64,000 nt of DNA, from the NCBI RefSeq assembly GCF_000517425.1, contig NZ_CP006569.1, forward strand, positions 2,170,001 through 2,234,000, written 5' to 3'. Below are positions 27,091 to 34,907 of this stretch, one piece after another. Both the position numbers and the translations under genes were made by a program. Below the pieces are notes generated by a model that made no database searches, was not told where the DNA came from, and saw nothing but the letters and a program-made list of their open reading frames with translations. This DNA comes from Sodalis praecaptivus (GTDB lineage: Bacteria; Pseudomonadota; Gammaproteobacteria; Enterobacterales; Enterobacteriaceae). Within the stretch, counting starts at the first letter, position 1, and the number at the start of each line of letters is the position of its first letter.

Positions 27091-27861
27091 ATGCAGGAGT
27101 GGAACCCCGAGCTTTATCGCCAATTTGAAGACGAACGCACCCGCCCAGCGCAGGCGTTGTTGGCCCGAATCCCGCTGGCCACGGCGGACAATATCGCCGA
27201 TTTGGGCTGTGGCCCGGGGAATTCTACCGCGCTATTGGTCGAGCGTTTTACCGAGGCCCGGGTCACCGGCGTCGACACGTCGCCCAGTATGCTGGCAAGC
27301 GCGCGTGCCCGCCTGCCGGGGTGCGAATTTATCGAGCAGGATATGGCATCCTGGCGCCCCGCGCTGGCGCAGGATATCGTTTTTGCCAATGCCTCGCTGC
27401 AATGGGTGGGCGGTCATCTCCAGTTGCTGCCGCGGCTGATGGGCCAGTTAGTCGCCGGCGGCGTCTTAGCGGTACAAATGCCGAATAACCGGGAAGAGCC
27501 TAGCCACCGGGCCATGCGTGAAGTCGCGTCTCGGGCAAAATGGCGTGGCCGGATCCCCGACGCGGCTTTTAGCCGAGTGGGTATTCTCAGTGTCGCCGAC
27601 TATTACGATCTGCTGGCGCCGTTGGCCGCCGGCGTGGATATCTGGCAAACCCGCTATTACCATGTGATGCCGTCCCTGGCCGCCATCGCCGTATGGCTGC
27701 GGGCGACCGGGCTGCGCCCGTTTCTCGACCCGCTAACGCCCGCGGAACGGGACAGTTTCCTTGACGATTATCTGCAGGCGATTGCGCCAGCCTATCCGCC
27801 GCGAGCCGATGGTCGGGTATTGCTGGCCTTTCCCCGCCTCTTTATCGTGGCCCGGCGCTGA
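27091..27861 (+). CDS. tam: Trans-aconitate 2-methyltransferase
   Basis: A 256-residue SAM-dependent methyltransferase (E. coli Tam 252) that esterifies trans-aconitate and so removes this aconitase inhibitor. Motif [16 protein letters not shown] is at about residues 35-49, motif [19 protein letters not shown] follows, then FEQD-like FIEQDMASW and FANASLQWV. The C-terminal part ([23 protein letters not shown] and [17 protein letters not shown]) is the Tam-specific cap. ATG at 27091 has GGAG and AAGG upstream and matches the family start MxxWNPxLYxxFExERTRPA. Confidence 0.94.
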   Translation: MQEWNPELYRQFEDERTRPAQALLARIPLATADNIADLGCGPGNSTALLVERFTEARVTGVDTSPSMLASARARLPGCEFIEQDMASWRPALAQDIVFANASLQWVGGHLQLLPRLMGQLVAGGVLAVQMPNNREEPSHRAMREVASRAKWRGRIPDAAFSRVGILSVADYYDLLAPLAAGVDIWQTRYYHVMPSLAAIAVWLRATGLRPFLDPLTPAERDSFLDDYLQAIAPAYPPRADGRVLLAFPRLFIVARR

Positions 27862-27874
27862 AAGCCCGGCGAGG

Positions 27875-27905
27875 ACCGGCATACCCCGCGGCCGGTTTTT
27901 GTTTC
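27875..27905 (+). terminator. Rho-independent terminator of tam
   Basis: ACCGGC (27875-27880) pairs with GCCGGT (27891-27896) and is followed by TTTTGTTT, 14 bases after the tam stop. The rest of the gap to 28203 (about 300 bases) shows no gene or recognised element. Confidence 0.75.
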
Positions 27906-28203
27906 CGCTCGAGCTCAACGCTTATTGCCGGCTGGTCCAGACGCTGAGGCTCCTTGTCCTTGTCTTTCTCATGACCCGTCGCCTTTGTCGTCCAGTAAAA
28001 CCGGCTCGGTCTGGCGCTGCGCTGCATCCGGCCGGCGTCATTCCTGGGCCGCTCACGGCGGGGCAGTGCCAGCGGCCGCATTTTGTTGTAGTCTGTCATA
28101 ATTACGCTATAACGCCATCGCGCCCGCCGGCCTGGGTGACGGCTTGCCGCCGCGGTGGTGCGGGCGTATGCCGACGAGTGATTCCAACGATACAGGAGTG
28201 CCC

Positions 28204-29220
28204 ATGCGATCTTCAGCTTTGCCCGATACCCTGCCCATGTTGGATCTCGCCCTGTTTGACGCCGCGGGCCAAGAGCGTGACGCTTTTCTCGCCCGGCTAC
28301 GGCTGGCGGCACACGATATCGGTTTCTTCTATCTGACGGGCCACGGCATCGACCCCGACCTGCTGCGTCAGGTACAAGCGGTGGCGCTGCGCTTCTTCGC
28401 GCTGCCGGCTGCGGATAAACAGGCGGTGGCGATGATCCATTCCCCCCATTTTCGCGGCTACAACCGCGCCGCCTCGGAGCGTACCCGCGGCCAGCCGGAC
28501 TGGCGTGAACAGTTTGATCTTGGCGCGGAGCGTGCGGCGCTGCCCCGAGACGCGACCCTGCCTGCCTGGACACGCTTGCAGGGCCCTAATCTTTGGCCGG
28601 CGGCGCTGCCGGAGATGCAGCCGCTGTTGACCCGTTGGCAGCAGGAGATGACGCGGATGGCGCTGCGGCTGTTGCGGGCGTTTGCCGAGTCGTTATCGCT
28701 GCCGGGCGGCGCGTTTGACCCGCTTTATGGCGAAAAGCCCAATGAGCATGTCAAATTGATTCGCTATCCCGGCAGAAAAGAAGGGGAAAGCCGGCAAGGC
28801 GTTGGCCCCCATAAAGACTCCGGTTTTCTCAGCTTCCTGTTGCAGGATGAAAATAAAGGATTGCAGGTGGAAATCGCGCCCGGTAAATGGATAGACGTCG
28901 AGCCGAAAACGGGCACGTTGGTGGTCAATATTGGTGAACTGCTCGAACTGGCGACCAATGGCTATCTGCGCGCGACCGTGCATCGCGTGGTTTCGCCGCC
29001 GGCAGAACGTGAGCGGCTGTCGATCGCTTTCTTTCTGGGGGCGCAACTGGATGCGGTCGTACCGATTTACCCGCTGCCGCCCGCGCTGTCCATTGAAGCC
29101 CCTGGCGCCGCCAGCGATCCGGACAATCCGCTGCTGCGCGACGTTGGTTGGAACTATTTGAAAGGCCGTTTGCGATCGCATCCCGATGTCGCCGAGCGCT
29201 ATTATTCGGATCTCCTCTGA
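28204..29220 (+). CDS. Isopenicillin-N-synthase-like 2OG/Fe(II) dioxygenase
   Basis: A 338-residue nonheme iron oxygenase. The N-terminal DIOX_N segment (PMLDLALFD, IGFFYLTGHGIDPDLL, FFALPAADKQ) is followed by a jelly-roll core with the iron triad His203 and Asp205 (VGPHKDSGFLSFLLQD) and His260 (ATVHRVVS), and Arg271-x-Ser273 (RERLSIAFF) to bind the 2-oxoglutarate carboxylate. Such proteins hydroxylate or desaturate small molecules; the substrate is unknown, and no biosynthetic cluster surrounds it. AGGAG lies six bases before the ATG. Related Enterobacterales proteins are annotated only as IPNS family. It stands alone. Confidence 0.85.
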   Translation: MRSSALPDTLPMLDLALFDAAGQERDAFLARLRLAAHDIGFFYLTGHGIDPDLLRQVQAVALRFFALPAADKQAVAMIHSPHFRGYNRAASERTRGQPDWREQFDLGAERAALPRDATLPAWTRLQGPNLWPAALPEMQPLLTRWQQEMTRMALRLLRAFAESLSLPGGAFDPLYGEKPNEHVKLIRYPGRKEGESRQGVGPHKDSGFLSFLLQDENKGLQVEIAPGKWIDVEPKTGTLVVNIGELLELATNGYLRATVHRVVSPPAERERLSIAFFLGAQLDAVVPIYPLPPALSIEAPGAASDPDNPLLRDVGWNYLKGRLRSHPDVAERYYSDLL

Positions 29221-29252
29221 CCCTAAGCGGCTGCGCCATCTCAATCTCCCAG

Positions 29253-29281
29253 TGGACGGTTTTCATTTTTTCGTCTAGAAT
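29253..29281 (+). promoter_or_regulatory. Promoter of the Xre/RES toxin-antitoxin operon
   Basis: TGGACG (29253-29258) and TAGAAT (29276-29281) are separated by 17 bases, four and five of six to consensus. AATGAGATTGTGATTGAGG around and after the -10, with CTCAATCTC upstream, forms imperfect inverted repeats suited to autoregulation by the antitoxin. Confidence 0.55.
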
Positions 29282-29307
29282 GAGATTGTGATTGAGGAGG
29301 GTGACGT

Positions 29308-29712
29308 ATGCAAATGTCGGCGGCGTTAGACAATAAAGTAGATAAACATCAGGCGGCGGCGGTAGGCGTTAAGACCGCGTTAGCGATTTTGGATAAGTGG
29401 GGCGCGTCACCGGAGCAAAGCCAGGGTATATTGCAACTGTCGCGCGCGAGCTGGTATAAGCTGCGCAAAGATCCCGCGGCGGTCGCCCTCAACCACGATC
29501 AGTTTGAACGAATAAGCTATTTGTTGAATATTCATGCCGCGCTGCGCACGATTTTTGACAATCCTGAAAACGTTTATGGTTTCATGTCGATGGACAATCA
29601 TAACCCCTTTTTCAGCGGTCGGTCGCCGCTGCGCATTATCGGCACAGGTAGCTTCGGCGCGCTCTATGAGGTTCATAAACGCATCGATGCGTTACGCGGA
29701 GGGCAGTGGTGA
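29308..29712 (+). CDS. Xre/MbcA/ParS-family antitoxin
   Basis: A 134-residue antitoxin of the RES-Xre type II systems. An N-terminal helix-turn-helix-like region (residues 15-60, ALAILDKWGASPEQSQGILQ and SRASWYKLRKD) is followed by the toxin-binding domain with LNIHAALRTIFDNPENVYGF, MDNHNPFFSGRSPLRII, and GSFGALYEVHKRIDALRGGQW, the classic MbcA/ParS C-terminal signature. GAGGAGG precedes the ATG. Its stop overlaps the toxin GTG start by four bases, so the pair is coupled with antitoxin first. Confidence 0.93.
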   Translation: MQMSAALDNKVDKHQAAAVGVKTALAILDKWGASPEQSQGILQLSRASWYKLRKDPAAVALNHDQFERISYLLNIHAALRTIFDNPENVYGFMSMDNHNPFFSGRSPLRIIGTGSFGALYEVHKRIDALRGGQW

Positions 29713-30443
29713 CGGAAACGCTTCCCTCTCTCCCCAGGATCACCCTGCGCGATCAAACCGGTTATCGTCTTATCAATTCCAAATACCCGCCGGTGTCGTT
29801 GTTCGACGATGTGGCTGATGAGCACGAATTTAATGCGCTGCATGCCCTGCAAGCGTTGACCAATCCCCGCCTTTTAGATCAAGACGCCATCCTTAACGGC
29901 CTAAAAAAAGGGGAGATTCCTTTCGGCATTGCCGGCTGCTCCTATGCGGTGGCGCCGTTTACTCACGTTAACCCCGACGGCAGCCGGTTCAGCGACGGCT
30001 CTTTCGGCGTGCTGTATGTGGCGGATACGGTAGAAACCGCCCTCGCCGAAGTGGCCTATCACCAGGAGCATTATTGGCGGCGCGTACCGGGGCTAAAGTT
30101 TGAACGGCTGGTACTGCGCGGTCTGCAGGTGAATTTTTCCACAGATTACGCCCGAGACGCTACCGTGTTGCCTGTCGATCATGCCGTTTACGATCCCTGC
30201 CATTACCACGTCTCCCAAGCCCTCGGCGCGGCGCTGAAAAACGCCGAATGTGCCGCGCTGCGTTATCATTCGGTGCGCCGGCGCGGCGCGGTGTGCTGGG
30301 GGTTATTTACCCCCGCCGGCGTCACCGGCGTGCGCCAGTGCGCGCACTATGAAATGATGTGGGACGGGCAGGCTATCACCAGCATCGGCAAAATTACCCT
30401 CACCAAACCGGCGCCCCGGCCACGAAACGGCCGCCTCGGCTGA
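29709..30443 (+). CDS. RES-domain toxin, NAD+ degrading
   Basis: A 244-residue RES-family toxin. Members of this family, such as MbcT, degrade NAD+ and stop growth when the antitoxin is lost. The family's Arg-Glu-Ser core can be placed: Arg in GYRLINSKYP, Glu in TALAEVAYHQEHYW and Ser in YHVSQALGAAL. This is longer than minimal RES domains, with an N-terminal extension (PSLPRITLRDQ) and segment DGSFGVLYVADTVETALAEV. GTG at 29709 overlaps the antitoxin TGA; GTG at 29706 is an alternative. No sign of inactivation. Confidence 0.92.
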   Translation: MTETLPSLPRITLRDQTGYRLINSKYPPVSLFDDVADEHEFNALHALQALTNPRLLDQDAILNGLKKGEIPFGIAGCSYAVAPFTHVNPDGSRFSDGSFGVLYVADTVETALAEVAYHQEHYWRRVPGLKFERLVLRGLQVNFSTDYARDATVLPVDHAVYDPCHYHVSQALGAALKNAECAALRYHSVRRRGAVCWGLFTPAGVTGVRQCAHYEMMWDGQAITSIGKITLTKPAPRPRNGRLG

Positions 30444-30653
30444 AGACCCGCCATGCTGACTCGGCGTGCCATGTTTAGACAGCGTTTGCGCCCGAAGGAC
30501 AGCGGCTTTACCCCACGCCGCGGCCCGCCTCTTTATGCTTCGCCCCGGGGTCGGGCTTGCTTTTCGTCCGCCGCAACCTGCTGTTTTATCCTATCGGCGC
30601 GCATAGGCTGATTTATCGTCCGTCGCGACCCGTTGCGCGCCTTGTATGGCGAG

Positions 30654-33600
30654 TCAGCGAACCAGGCCGATTTTTGGCGCAAGCGCTTTGACCGCCTCGG
30701 CGGCCTTTTTGCCGGCGATAAAGGCATGATCCGAATTGTAGTATTCCCATTCGCTGTAACGGCCCGCCAGCAGGATGTCATAGCGGGCCAGCCATTGCCT
30801 GACGGTGGCGACATGGCCGGCACGGGCATGATCGTACAACACATAGGCATAGGGCATATCCACCATGTTAACGGTGAGGATCTCATCGTCTGCGCGGAAC
30901 AGCCCGACGCGAATGCAGTCGCTAATACAGCGGTCGATCAGCGCCTGTCCCTCCAGCGGCAGCGGTTTGTAACTGGAGTAGGTCAGCTCGCAGGTAAGGG
31001 CGAAACCGCCCGGCGCATTACTGTGCGGGCTGGCGTTGCCCTGAACGAAAATACGATGAAACAGTGTATCCCCCGGGTAGTAGATCCAGTGTTTGTCGGT
31101 CAGCGCCGGGCGGCCAATACCCAGATTGACGCAACGCACGGAAATATGCCGCAGACCCCGCGCGGCCGCTCTTACCGCGTCTGGGGCGGCGTCGTCCATC
31201 ATGGCGATAAGCGCCGGCAACGGCATGGTGCTGATAAGATGCTCGTAGCGGTAACGGCGTCCGTCGGCCAGCGTCAGAAGATGCGCGTCGGGTTGGAGCG
31301 ACACCACCTCGGCGCCGGTTTCAAGTTCACCCTGCAAATGCGGCACAAAGCCCGTCATCAGCGCCTGAAAACCGCCCTTAAGCGGATAGCCAAAACGGGC
31401 ATTGGGCCCCTGAGGCGGCCCTACCGGCTCCAGCGCGCCGGAGATGATTTGCTCCAGATCCGGTAGCGGCACTCTGCCGCCGAGCCAGGAAGTTTCCATT
31501 TCCGTTAACGGCACGGTCCACAGTTTTTGGTTATAGGGCAGCGCGAAATGTTTACCGATGCCCTCGCCCCAAACCTGGCGGATAAATTGCTCGAAATTAC
31601 CGGGGGGCGGACTCGCCAACGCCTGCGTGCTGAGCCCGTCGGGCTGCGCGCGCTCGGCGCTGACGGCGGGCGCCGCGCCGGCATTGGGAAAGCGAGCGGC
31701 GATCGCGCCTAATAGACACTCTTTGATGACCGTCGGTGGCAAACCATACAGCGCGCCCTGGAAAGGGTAGCGGGAGTATACGCCCTGGCTGTAAATCCAG
31801 GCTTCGCGATCTTGCCAATGCATATTGTCGCCCAGTAGTTTCTCGTACAGCGCCAAGACATAAGGATCCTGCGAGAACATGATATGCCCGGCATAATCAA
31901 AGGTGAAACCGTTATCTTCAATGGAGCGGCACCAGCCGCCAACGTCGCGGTTACGCTCCAACAGCAGGGAGCCCGCGCCATAATGATAGGCGGCGCTCAG
32001 ACCGGTGGGACCTGCGCCGAGGATCACGCAAGGGACCGTAGTGAGATGCGCCTGACGCGCGTGGGGCACCAGCGTAACCGCCGGGGGAGGCTCCGCTGTG
32101 CGGGTCGGCACCGCGGTGGCATCGGACGGCACAGCCTGCGGCGACTGGCGCGCAGGGGGGCGGGCATCGCGTAACGCCTGCTGAATAATGGCGGCCATTT
32201 GGTCCGCGCTGTTGTCCCAGGACGTGGCGGCGACAATCGCCTGCATCCGCGCCGCGTGCGCGTCGCGCCGCTCGGAAGATAGCGCCAGCCGATCCGCACA
32301 GGCGGCGATGAAGCCGGCGGTATCATGACCAATCGCCACCACCTGAGAGTAGGGCTCCACCACGTCGGTGATAGCGGTGCTGACAATCGGCAGGCGGGCG
32401 GCCATATACTCCAGCACCTTGGTAGGACTGATAAAACGGGTGGCGTCGTTGCGGGCAAAGGGCAGCAGGCAGACATCCCAGCCGGCCAGAAACTGCGGTA
32501 GCGCCTGATAAGGTTGCTGACCGTAATAGTGAATATTGGGCCGTCGCGGCAAGCTATCGGGGGAGATTTTCACCACCGGACCGACGATGACGCATTGCCA
32601 GTCGGGATGGTGGTCGGCCAGCGCGGCCAAAAGCGGCAAGTCCAGGCGTTCATCAATCACGCCATAGAATCCGAGGCGCGGATGCGGCAGGTCGCGTTGC
32701 AGCGGGTGATCGTTGCTTCTGTCCAGCGCCTGCTCGAAATGCACCGCATCGACGCTGCTGGGAAAGCAATAAGCGTTATCGTGCCGCGTCTGTTTGGCAC
32801 GGTGCAGGCTCGGTCCGCCGGTGAAAAGCACCTCGGCTCGGGCCAACAGCGCCGATTCGCGCTGCAACAACTGGCGGGGAGCCTGATTAAACGCCGCCAG
32901 CTCATCCATGCAGTCATAAATTACCAAGGCCGGATCCAGCGGCGTCAATAGCGGTAGCGCCATCGGCGTATAGAGCCAGGCAATGGGCGAGGGGGTATCG
33001 GCCATCAGATCGTTAATCAACGGCTGCAACCAAGGCAGCTGGTCGTCGTGGAAGCCGGCCGCTTTAACTGGCGTGTGCGGTCGGCAGACGCGCACGTTAG
33101 CCACCGGGGTCGTTATCTCCAACCGCGCCGCGCCCGGTTCATAGACTGGCTCCTCCACAAAGACGACGGCGAAATGTTGCGCCAGACGGCTAAGTAGCTG
33201 CTGCGGCCGCTGCCAGACAAAGTCCCAGCGAAGATGGCTAAATACGATGATCGTCTGCATAGTCTTATCCTGGCCCGAGGGGCGATGAGTGGAAAACAGC
33301 GTCTGAAAACGGTCGAGCTTTCGCTGCGCCCGCAGTAAGGCCGCGGCATAGGGCCGGCAGAGCGTGCGCGCCAGGGGATCGGCCGCGGCCGGCGTCACAT
33401 CCCAGAGCCCGCTGTGGTGCCAGCGCTGGGGATCTTCCCAGTCCGGCCGGTCAACGGCCGGATACAGGCAGATGCCCGTAATATCGGTACCCTGAAGGCG
33501 CGCCTGCGCGACCTGACCGGCGATATCCTCTATCCAGGCACCCCGGCCGCTGCCGACATGCCCCGTTTCCGCCAGCAGCAAGGGGCGTTGATAGCGCCGG

Positions 33601-34436
33601 TGGAGCTCGCCTAACAGGCAATAAAGAGGCTTGCGCCGCGGATCGCCCAGATGCCAGTGCAATCGGCGATGACTGCCGTATTCCCATTGATTACTGTGAT
33701 AATAATTAGCACCAATAATATCCAGGTAACGCGGCGCGCCACCCAGCTCTGGCGCCAACCGCCCGCACAGCATGTCCCAGGCTTCAAACTGCGCCGCATT
33801 CTGTGCGGCTACCGCCTGCGGATCATCGTCACCGTCCGGCGTGGCGATCAGGTGAATAAGCGGATCGCAGTGTAAGATGCGCGCGCGCGGATCGGCCGCC
33901 CAAATCGCATCACAGCCCGCCAGCGCCGCGCGTACCAGTTGGCGTTTTCCCTCCCGCCCCACATCGGCAGTTGCGTCTTTGCGGCAGTGAAAGAGCGCTA
34001 CCGCTAATCCCCAACTGGTAAACGAGATTTCATTGATGGGTGAATAGACCGGCGCTTTGTGATAATAGGGCGCCAGCCAGGCGGCCAGCGCACCGCAAAA
34101 TTGTGCAAAACGCGGCACGAACCGATCAGAAAAAATATCGATATCCTCCGGCCAGCCGTAATGGCAAAAGGTCCAGCTTATCTGTATGCCCAGTCGCTCA
34201 GCGGCTTCCAGCCTGCCCAGCAGGGAGGAAAAATCAAAGCGTCCCTGCCGCTCCACCAACCGCCAGCCCACGCTTTCTCGCACCGTGGTAATATGCAGCG
34301 CCTTCAATCGGGCATAGTCACCAAACGCACGCGTCAGATGGCCGGTCTGATGATTCAGCGATAGGGCAAAGCCTTGGCGATTAATATGGTCGGCACCCTC
34401 AAACCCTGCCTGCCAGGGAGAATCAAATACCTGCAT
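30654..34436 (-). CDS. Three-domain fusion: glycoside hydrolase, glycosyltransferase, UDP-galactopyranose-mutase-like flavoprotein
   Basis: One uninterrupted 1,260-residue frame. Residues 1-385: TIM-barrel glycosidase of clan GH-A type, with Asn135-Glu136 (PINEIS) as acid/base and Glu290 (LLLAETGH) as nucleophile. Residues 393-755: GT-B glycosyltransferase beginning MQTIIVFSHLRWDFVWQRPQ, with IYDCMDE and the nucleotide-sugar segment FISPTKVLEYMAARLPIVST. Residues 760-800: Pro/Ala linker. Residues 801-1260: FAD protein with GAGPTGLSAAYHYG, DVGGWCRS, YAGHIMFSQDPYV and RYPFQGALYGLP, a layout like UDP-galactopyranose mutase or HemY-type oxidases. GGAGG precedes the ATG. No signal peptide, so cytoplasmic. 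Inferred role: making and editing an unusual surface or storage glycan, perhaps galactofuranose-containing. No polysaccharide cluster is adjacent. Confidence 0.85.
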   Translation of the reverse strand: MQVFDSPWQAGFEGADHINRQGFALSLNHQTGHLTRAFGDYARLKALHITTVRESVGWRLVERQGRFDFSSLLGRLEAAERLGIQISWTFCHYGWPEDIDIFSDRFVPRFAQFCGALAAWLAPYYHKAPVYSPINEISFTSWGLAVALFHCRKDATADVGREGKRQLVRAALAGCDAIWAADPRARILHCDPLIHLIATPDGDDDPQAVAAQNAAQFEAWDMLCGRLAPELGGAPRYLDIIGANYYHSNQWEYGSHRRLHWHLGDPRRKPLYCLLGELHRRYQRPLLLAETGHVGSGRGAWIEDIAGQVAQARLQGTDITGICLYPAVDRPDWEDPQRWHHSGLWDVTPAAADPLARTLCRPYAAALLRAQRKLDRFQTLFSTHRPSGQDKTMQTIIVFSHLRWDFVWQRPQQLLSRLAQHFAVVFVEEPVYEPGAARLEITTPVANVRVCRPHTPVKAAGFHDDQLPWLQPLINDLMADTPSPIAWLYTPMALPLLTPLDPALVIYDCMDELAAFNQAPRQLLQRESALLARAEVLFTGGPSLHRAKQTRHDNAYCFPSSVDAVHFEQALDRSNDHPLQRDLPHPRLGFYGVIDERLDLPLLAALADHHPDWQCVIVGPVVKISPDSLPRRPNIHYYGQQPYQALPQFLAGWDVCLLPFARNDATRFISPTKVLEYMAARLPIVSTAITDVVEPYSQVVAIGHDTAGFIAACADRLALSSERRDAHAARMQAIVAATSWDNSADQMAAIIQQALRDARPPARQSPQAVPSDATAVPTRTAEPPPAVTLVPHARQAHLTTVPCVILGAGPTGLSAAYHYGAGSLLLERNRDVGGWCRSIEDNGFTFDYAGHIMFSQDPYVLALYEKLLGDNMHWQDREAWIYSQGVYSRYPFQGALYGLPPTVIKECLLGAIAARFPNAGAAPAVSAERAQPDGLSTQALASPPPGNFEQFIRQVWGEGIGKHFALPYNQKLWTVPLTEMETSWLGGRVPLPDLEQIISGALEPVGPPQGPNARFGYPLKGGFQALMTGFVPHLQGELETGAEVVSLQPDAHLLTLADGRRYRYEHLISTMPLPALIAMMDDAAPDAVRAAARGLRHISVRCVNLGIGRPALTDKHWIYYPGDTLFHRIFVQGNASPHSNAPGGFALTCELTYSSYKPLPLEGQALIDRCISDCIRVGLFRADDEILTVNMVDMPYAYVLYDHARAGHVATVRQWLARYDILLAGRYSEWEYYNSDHAFIAGKKAAEAVKALAPKIGLVR

Positions 34437-34486
34437 AGCGACGCCTCCGATGTTTTCGGCGAGGCGCGGAATGCGCCGAATTAAAA

Positions 34487-34505
34487 AGTAATAATAAGCA
34501 TTACT
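34487..34505. promoter_or_regulatory. 19-bp inverted repeat upstream of the three-domain gene, Fur-like
   Basis: AGTAATAATAAGCATTACT: six-base arms AGTAAT/ATTACT around a seven-base centre, 51 bases upstream of the start codon. It matches the Fur box GATAATGATAATCATTATC at about 13 of 19 positions. Candidate operator; Fur assignment is tentative. Confidence 0.35.
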
Positions 34506-34730
34506 GGACAGGCAACCGGCGGCGACAAACCTTATTTAGCGCAATAACTCCTGAACCTAATAAGAAAGAGACACACCGACACGCACGGGCGACGGCCGGC
34601 CAGAGGTCATGCTTTTTTACGTGTCAATCATGCTGCCGTTGGCGCCGGGGCGGCAGGGGCGTTATCGTCAGGCTTAAGCGATGGGGTAACGTCTAAATCA
34701 TAGCTAACGTTAATGAATGCGGAGAAGAAA

Positions 34731-34790
34731 ATGGGTAAATTGTGCGCTGAACCGCTTGTAATCGCCTTTTACACGGTCAGTGCCGTTTAA
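34731..34790 (+). other. Possible 19-codon small ORF
   Basis: ATG at 34731 follows GGAGAAGAAA at good spacing and reads MGKLCAEPLVIAFYTVSAV to a TAA. It could be a micro-protein, a leader peptide, or the stump of a lost gene. It lies in the 471-base gap (34437-34907) between the three-domain gene and the peptide-binding protein gene, which otherwise shows only the dyad and a terminator. Confidence 0.2.
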
Positions 34791-34884
34791 GTCAGGTTAA
34801 AGATAATGAATGTTTTAATCAACGCGCCGGGGTTTGACGGCGACTTGACCTTGGCATCCCAGCGCCGCGGGACGGTGAGAGAAA

Positions 34885-34901
34885 CGCCGGCTATGCCGGC
34901 G
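34885..34901 (-). terminator. Terminator of the peptide-binding protein gene
   Basis: CGCCGGC-TAT-GCCGGCG forms a seven-base stem; on the minus strand it is followed by TTTCTCTC, a short U-tract, directly after the stop codon at 34908. Confidence 0.6.
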
Positions 34902-34907
34902 CCGCAG

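Noticed and set aside
27940-27985. Stretch CTCCTTGTCCTTGTCTTTCT resembling the 41-bp repeat unit
   Set aside because: Similarity is limited to simple CT-rich text; it does not align over a unit.
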